Below are positions 22,649 to 26,561 of a stretch of DNA of 26,561 bases, one piece after another. A model generated the notes under the pieces. The model was not told the DNA's origin and searched no databases. It saw only the letters and a program-made list of their open reading frames with translations. The stretch is from positions 1-26,561 of the IMG/VR virus record IMGVR_UViG_3300032236_000105; one strand, 5' to 3'. A program made the position numbers and the translations under genes. The DNA is from a virus. Position 1 is the first letter of the stretch, and each line of letters opens with the position of its first letter.

Positions 22649-22765
22649 TTATTTTTTCTTAGTTACAGTGATTTTAATGTTTGGATACAGTGTGCGTACT
22701 ACACCCATAACATCTGACTGCTTATTGTTCTTCTTGAAAGTCTTGATATCTGCTTCTTTAATCAT
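22649..22765 (-). CDS. 38-residue basic microprotein
   Basis: A short reading frame fills the gap between two operon genes almost exactly: it begins 12 bases after the upstream stop and ends one base before the next ATG. GAGGGA lies seven bases before its ATG. The product (MIKEADIKTFKKNNKQSD..., ending KITVTKKK) has 11 lysines and is probably folded as a helix and strand. No homologue is recognised. The tight fit and ribosome site argue that it is translated. Confidence 0.65.
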   Translation of the reverse strand: MIKEADIKTFKKNNKQSDVMGVVRTLYPNIKITVTKKK

Positions 22766-22777
22766 CGTTCTGTCCCT

Positions 22778-23278
22778 CTAAAACACTTGATTGTAGTCTA
22801 CGACTTCACAATTCCTACTGATCTCTTTGACAAAGTAAACACATCTAGGCTTCTCACCGTCATCAATAGGAACACAAAGAAACTGTCCATTACGAAGTCT
22901 TGGGGCATACCAAGTAACGTCTGGATAGATATCTAAAATCTCAATTGGTAAAAACGTAGGAGAGAACGAACTCAAAGGATTAAACTGGAACGCATTAAAA
23001 CCTCTGTCATTAAGACTAGAAAGTGGGAGCGTTTCAAGATCACCGTGTTCTTGCTCTCCTATGAGTATCTGCCAATCTACTGGCATCTTAATAGTCTTGT
23101 TACCAATTCTAAGAACAAGAGCCGGACTGTTAAACGATTCCAAAAAGATCAGAGGGATATAATGATAGTCAACATTTGCGGGTGTTGAGTTATCAAGAAT
23201 AGCGAACCGAAGATCATCTATTTCTTCTGGTAACGTTTCTAAGTTGTAATAGGTATTTTCAAGGGTTAAAATTCTCAT
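22778..23278 (-). CDS. Highly conserved phage protein, unknown function (166 residues)
   Basis: The stretches VDYHYIPLIFLESFNSPALVL, MPVDWQILIGE, LPLSSLNDRGFNAFQFNPLSSF and DIYPDVTWYAPRLRNGQFLCVP match a protein I recall as strongly conserved among T4-like phages of aquatic and soil bacteria, often near uvsW; no function is known to me. No catalytic motif can be named. First gene of the 12-gene early operon, behind a sigma70-like promoter whose -10 box is 6 bases before the ATG. Confidence 0.8.
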   Translation of the reverse strand: MRILTLENTYYNLETLPEEIDDLRFAILDNSTPANVDYHYIPLIFLESFNSPALVLRIGNKTIKMPVDWQILIGEQEHGDLETLPLSSLNDRGFNAFQFNPLSSFSPTFLPIEILDIYPDVTWYAPRLRNGQFLCVPIDDGEKPRCVYFVKEISRNCEVVDYNQVF

Positions 23279-23284
23279 AGTGTG

Positions 23285-23313
23285 ATCATAGCTTTTCTGT
23301 TGTAAAAAGTCAA
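23285..23313 (-). promoter_or_regulatory. Sigma70-like promoter, leaderless operon start
   Basis: Minus strand TTGACT (23308-23313), the ideal 17-base spacer, TATGAT (23285-23290), then 6 bases to the ATG at 23278. It fills the gap between the UvsW stop and the 166-residue gene. Expected start point is the A of ATG. Confidence 0.8.
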
Positions 23314-23317
23314 CACC

Positions 23318-24775
23318 TTAATAGTCCAATTTCTCCAAAGTGAATGGATAGTTGGCCTCTTTATAAAATGCTTTTCTTTGTGTTAGGTGTCTCTTTGCGA
23401 ACTTGCAAGTGCTAGTGATATCCCAGATTTCTACATGGTCCTTGTCTTCGGCTTTTCTGATTCCTCGTCCAATGCTCTGAATAACTCTTACAAAAGATTT
23501 ACCTGGCTCAATAAGAACCAAATTAAAGATGCGAGGAATATTAATTCCCACGGCTGCGACACCATAAGTTGCCACAATGATCTTATCATCGCTTGTAGCG
23601 ACTTCATCGTACTCTTCCTTTCGCTCAGTCAGTTTTGTGCCTCCGTTAACAAACACAGAGCCTGGCATTCTACTGACTAATTCTTTACCTGCATTCACCC
23701 GATCCACAAGCACAAGGGTATTGCCGGTCTCGTTGACTTTTAGAATGAGTTCAGCCATCTTATCTAGACGATGAGTATCTTCTAACAAATGCTTTAATTC
23801 ACTCTGATAGTTGGTGAACTCTACCGTATCCTTAAGCTGAACAATATTCACATGACACTTAGCAAGCACACCGCGCTCTTGCAATTCAGATGCTGCTAGC
23901 TTACCGATAACAGGACCAAGTGAAACAAGAAGGGATACACGGTCCATCTCTGCCTTTGGAATTGTACCAGTCAGTCCCCAGCGAATAGGAACGTATGACA
24001 GAACGCCAGTGAGCAAAGTCTTCAATACCTCAGCCTTAGCCATATGTACTTCATCAACGATAACACAGCCAATGCCGTCAAAGAAAGATTCTGCTAGTTC
24101 AGGATCACCGTCGTCTTCCTTTGAACCCTTGAGAAGATTATTGAGAGACTGCCAGGTGCAGATAGTATGAGTCTTTCCGTAATCCTTGCGATCACCGAAG
24201 TATACCCCTACATCAAGACCGAGATTGATATAGTCTGCTTCTGTCTGAACGACTAGAGACTTATTAGGGACGATCACAAGCGATCTGCCATACGGTTCTG
24301 CACACAGTGATAGTGCAGCAGTCATAACAGTCTTACCTGCCCCTGTAGCAATCTCTTGCAACGCCTGTGGATTAGCTAGAAAGTTATTGATGATTTCTAT
24401 CTGATAGTCACGCAGAACGACAGGCTGTCCTTCTCGCTCGTGTCCTTTCGGCCAGCAGATGTGAGAGAACGTATCTTCGGTTACCTGTTCAAACTTGAGT
24501 TCAGCACGGGGAGGGCGCAGGTCGTGTAGATCAATATCATATCCCTTGTCATAGAGATAAGGAATGATACCATCTAGTAGATTAAGATACGTGCTGCCTG
24601 CTAACGAGAAATAACTGATCTTGCCGTTCCAACGTCCTAAACGCACTGCCGGAAGATATCTTGCTCCTGGCTTCTCGTACTCAAACATCTTCATCAATGC
24701 ACGACGATCACCTACTTCTAGGCCCTCAATCTTTATGTTGACTTCATCTTTAATTATAATCTTTGCTTCGTTCAT
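23318..24775 (-). CDS. uvsW: UvsW-like DNA/RNA helicase
   Basis: A superfamily 2 helicase with ATGAGKT (143-149), DEVH (241-244), LTGT (268-271) and a final QSIGRGIRKA near residue 435. The 90-residue N-terminal domain with FEYEKPGARYLPAVRLGRWNGKISYF is the UvsW-type substrate-binding part, so both halves of the enzyme are present; length 485 is close to T4 UvsW (503). T4 UvsW unwinds R-loops and moves branched DNA, shifting replication from origin-dependent to recombination-dependent mode. It overlaps the 337-residue gene by 4 bases (ATGA) and shares its promoter. Confidence 0.93.
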   Translation of the reverse strand: MNEAKIIIKDEVNIKIEGLEVGDRRALMKMFEYEKPGARYLPAVRLGRWNGKISYFSLAGSTYLNLLDGIIPYLYDKGYDIDLHDLRPPRAELKFEQVTEDTFSHICWPKGHEREGQPVVLRDYQIEIINNFLANPQALQEIATGAGKTVMTAALSLCAEPYGRSLVIVPNKSLVVQTEADYINLGLDVGVYFGDRKDYGKTHTICTWQSLNNLLKGSKEDDGDPELAESFFDGIGCVIVDEVHMAKAEVLKTLLTGVLSYVPIRWGLTGTIPKAEMDRVSLLVSLGPVIGKLAASELQERGVLAKCHVNIVQLKDTVEFTNYQSELKHLLEDTHRLDKMAELILKVNETGNTLVLVDRVNAGKELVSRMPGSVFVNGGTKLTERKEEYDEVATSDDKIIVATYGVAAVGINIPRIFNLVLIEPGKSFVRVIQSIGRGIRKAEDKDHVEIWDITSTCKFAKRHLTQRKAFYKEANYPFTLEKLDY

Positions 24776-25785
24776 TTGACCTCTACTGGTCGTGAATTCT
24801 TCAGCACGACAATTTTATCAATATTGTGATTTACGTAAGTATTTAAGCGAGTGTTTAAGTGGCTATGAGTTTGTAGTAAGAAGGACCTAGGCTGAATCGG
24901 ACTGTCTCGCGTAGTATTATAACTTGATGCCGGCACAATAGTCATACCGACTAGTATGTTTTCAATCTCGGATCGCAGTTTCTTGTCTGCGGATAGTGTC
25001 CTGTCTAAGATGACCCGTTGAACTTTAAGCATCCTCATCCATGCTGCTACTTGAGTAAGGTTGTCTATATCAACTTCTGTTTGATACTCATATGCAAACT
25101 TTAATTTAGGGTCATTCCCGTAAAAATTAGAATGCACAGGTAACTGAAACCCAGCCAATTTGTAAAGGTTGTCTGCGGATATCGTCAAATCAATATTGCT
25201 GATCAGTTCTGCAACAACAGGATTAGCTGCACCTAACAGGATTCTACCGTTGATGTTCATCAACGTAGGCTCCCAAATCAAACCCTCATACGGTTTCAAG
25301 TCTTCTAGTATGCTGCTCAATGTCTCGCAGTAATTTATAACTGTGAAGAATTTGGGTAGAAAGTTGTACAGCAACTTAAATGCAAGTGTACTGAATGGTG
25401 CCCTGTACAACTTTTCTTCCTTAATCCATTGAAAAGGATTGTCATCAAGAGTACGAAAGGCAGAAATAAAATTCTTATTGAACGGGACACGTACAGTGAT
25501 AACATCATCAAACAGATACACATTTGCACCCGTGTATTCAGGTGTGCTTTGTACAACCATTGACTTCCAAGGAAGTACCTTAAGTTCTTCCTTTACTAAA
25601 GCAGCCTTAGACAACTGCTTTGCATACTTACTGATCAGCTTATCAAACAACTCAGCCTGATTGGAAGTTACACGGTGTGAATTATGAATCATCGTTTGAA
25701 GATTCACCATGAACTTATAGTCGTACTGACTTAAGCTAATCTTTCCTTGCAGGAAGAAGTAGAGAAGGTGTTCTTTGCAATCCAT
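24772..25785 (-). CDS. HARP-like domain protein paired with UvsW
   Basis: Not a helicase: no Walker motifs. Residues about 89-147 (YLFDDVITVRVPFNKNFISAF, then FQWIKEEKLYRAPFSTLAFKLLYNFLPKFF) resemble the HARP fold of SMARCAL1-type annealing helicases, where it binds branched DNA. The N-terminal 60 residues (ISLSQYDYKFMVNLQTM, TSNQAELFDKLISKYAKQL) are helical. The gene is first in a two-gene unit with uvsW and overlaps it by 4 bases, which suggests a functional partner that guides UvsW-like fork or branch remodelling. The HARP call is from pattern reading and is the main uncertainty. Leaderless promoter just upstream. Confidence 0.6.
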   Translation of the reverse strand: MDCKEHLLYFFLQGKISLSQYDYKFMVNLQTMIHNSHRVTSNQAELFDKLISKYAKQLSKAALVKEELKVLPWKSMVVQSTPEYTGANVYLFDDVITVRVPFNKNFISAFRTLDDNPFQWIKEEKLYRAPFSTLAFKLLYNFLPKFFTVINYCETLSSILEDLKPYEGLIWEPTLMNINGRILLGAANPVVAELISNIDLTISADNLYKLAGFQLPVHSNFYGNDPKLKFAYEYQTEVDIDNLTQVAAWMRMLKVQRVILDRTLSADKKLRSEIENILVGMTIVPASSYNTTRDSPIQPRSFLLQTHSHLNTRLNTYVNHNIDKIVVLKNSRPVEVK

Positions 25786-25790
25786 GTTTT

Positions 25791-25819
25791 ATCATAGCAC
25801 CGTATAGTAGATTTAGCAA
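25791..25819 (-). promoter_or_regulatory. Sigma70-like promoter, leaderless HARP-like gene
   Basis: Minus strand TTGCTA (25814-25819, weaker -35), 17 bases, TATGAT (25791-25796), then 5 bases to the ATG at 25785. It starts right after the terminator at 25830. Confidence 0.65.
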
Positions 25820-25829
25820 ACATAAAGGT

Positions 25830-25854
25830 AAAAAAATGGGGGCCGAAGCCCCCA
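25830..25854 (-). terminator. Rho-independent terminator with UUCG tetraloop
   Basis: Minus strand stem TGGGGGC / GCCCCCA (48-54 and 37-43 of the 25800s) closed by a UUCG loop with a C-G closing pair, the most stable common tetraloop, followed by seven T. It ends the AAA+ gene. Confidence 0.93.
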
Positions 25855-25876
25855 CATAGTTTAGGAGAGTAATATC

Positions 25877-26561
25877 TTAGTGCTTGATCACAGTATTTTC
25901 TGCGAGAGCCTTCCACTTCGTCGGAGACATCTTGATGAGGTCAGCAATCTTGAGAGCCATACGGATCGACAGTTCACGCAGACGAGACATATTCTGTTCC
26001 ATGAAAGTAAACACCTGCTCACCTTCATCACCTGCAAAACCGTAGTCAGCAAACAGACCACCGGTAACGTCAGCATCACGATGAACCTGACGAATGCGAA
26101 GCATCTTGTCACGCTCACTATCAATCGTCAGATCAAGGAAGTGACACCGCGACTCAAGAGCCTCAAGGTGATCTTGCAGCTTCTTAGAACGAACGTTCTG
26201 AAACTTGAGGTTCGTGATGAAGATAGCAGAACCATTGAAGTTGAAGCTGTTCGGAATACCCTCATCACGCAGCAGACGCGAATCCGAGTTCCAGCAGATG
26301 CGCCGACGCTTGCCACTGTCAAGAGCAGCCTTGAGAATGTTCAGAGCGAGTTCATCAGCGAACACGCTATCGCAGTCATCAAACACAAGGATGTTCTTCT
26401 TATCAGAATACTTGTACAACTGGGTGTACAGACCGAGAGCAGTCATCGCACCCTTGACAACTTCAAAGCGAGGACGATTGCCTGCAATCTGATCAAACAG
26501 CGCAGCCTTCTCAAGCTGACGCTCAACACCGAACGACTTACCGACACCCGGAGGACCCGAA
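25877..26561 (-). CDS. AAA+ ATPase, 5' part outside the window
   Basis: The reading frame is open to the window edge. It enters with Walker A GPPGVGKS, so only the sequence before the P-loop is missing. Walker B is ILVFDDCDS, a sensor 1-like segment is GSAIFITNL with its asparagine, and ESRC may hold the arginine finger. The C-terminal helices (FTFMEQNMSRLRELSIRMALKIADLIKM) are consistent with an AAA+ lid. Similar single-domain AAA+ proteins occur in many aquatic phages, and their partners are not known to me; it is not a clamp-loader gp44 by any motif I can see. Terminates at the UUCG hairpin 23 bases downstream. Confidence 0.82.
   Translation of the reverse strand, partial: SGPPGVGKSFGVERQLEKAALFDQIAGNRPRFEVVKGAMTALGLYTQLYKYSDKKNILVFDDCDSVFADELALNILKAALDSGKRRRICWNSDSRLLRDEGIPNSFNFNGSAIFITNLKFQNVRSKKLQDHLEALESRCHFLDLTIDSERDKMLRIRQVHRDADVTGGLFADYGFAGDEGEQVFTFMEQNMSRLRELSIRMALKIADLIKMSPTKWKALAENTVIKH

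Noticed and set aside
1-26561. tRNA genes, CRISPR arrays, insertion sequences, attachment sites
   Set aside because: Gaps are too short for most of these and no cloverleaf, spaced repeat or terminal inverted repeat was found by reading; a tRNA scan was not possible.

Overview
The window is a piece of the genome of a T4-like tailed phage (contractile-tailed, Caudoviricetes), probably an uncultured aquatic one infecting a Gram-negative bacterium. The evidence is a T4-type gene set: neck protein gp14-like, tail sheath stabiliser gp15, helicase gp41, primase gp61, UvsW, a DexA-like exonuclease and a possible clamp-loader gp62. These sit among conserved phage proteins of unknown function and T4-type late promoters of the form NMTAAATA (M = A or C). 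No tRNA, rRNA, CRISPR array, integrase or insertion sequence was seen. Genes are packed tightly, with ATGA and TAATG stop-start overlaps, and no stretch over about 110 bases lacks a gene.

Layout. Positions 1-106 hold the first codons of a leftward gene and a pair of divergent late promoters. From 107 to 3644 the plus strand carries gp14-like, gp15 and a Nudix hydrolase. From 3641 to 17412 all genes lie on the minus strand. In transcription order (right to left) they are: a structural protein (17331-16627); primase and helicase (16579-14221); a small unknown gene and an Ala/Pro-rich protein (14177-12770); a one-gene unit for a small virion-type protein (12683-12279); four late-type genes (12207-10211); a PD-(D/E)XK exonuclease (10168-9455); and a late operon with a 1.2-kDa-scale-residue collar-domain fibre, a 95-residue protein, a 462-residue structural protein and a coiled-coil membrane protein (9397-3641). 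One plus-strand gene sits at 17516-17893. From 17877 to the right end everything is again on the minus strand. There, an AAA+ ATPase cut by the window edge ends at a UUCG terminator. It is followed by a HARP-like protein plus UvsW (25785-23318), then a twelve-gene operon (23278-17877). That operon includes a clamp-loader-like protein, a zinc-finger protein, a 2OG-Fe(II) oxygenase, a DexA-like exonuclease, a miniature DnaE-like protein and a peptide deformylase.

Two promoter classes separate the gene classes. DNA-metabolism units (10168, 16579, 23278, 25785) start at host sigma70-like promoters. Virion and virion-associated units start at the late motif. The two kinds of unit are interleaved on one strand. 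All four sigma70-like promoters have their -10 box only 5-6 nt before the ATG, which predicts leaderless mRNAs. Three late promoters are similarly close to their start codons. This promoter geometry, the miniature DnaE-like protein next to an exonuclease gene, and the HARP-like protein overlapping uvsW are the most unusual features here. All protein names come from reading motifs and family memory; no database search was possible.
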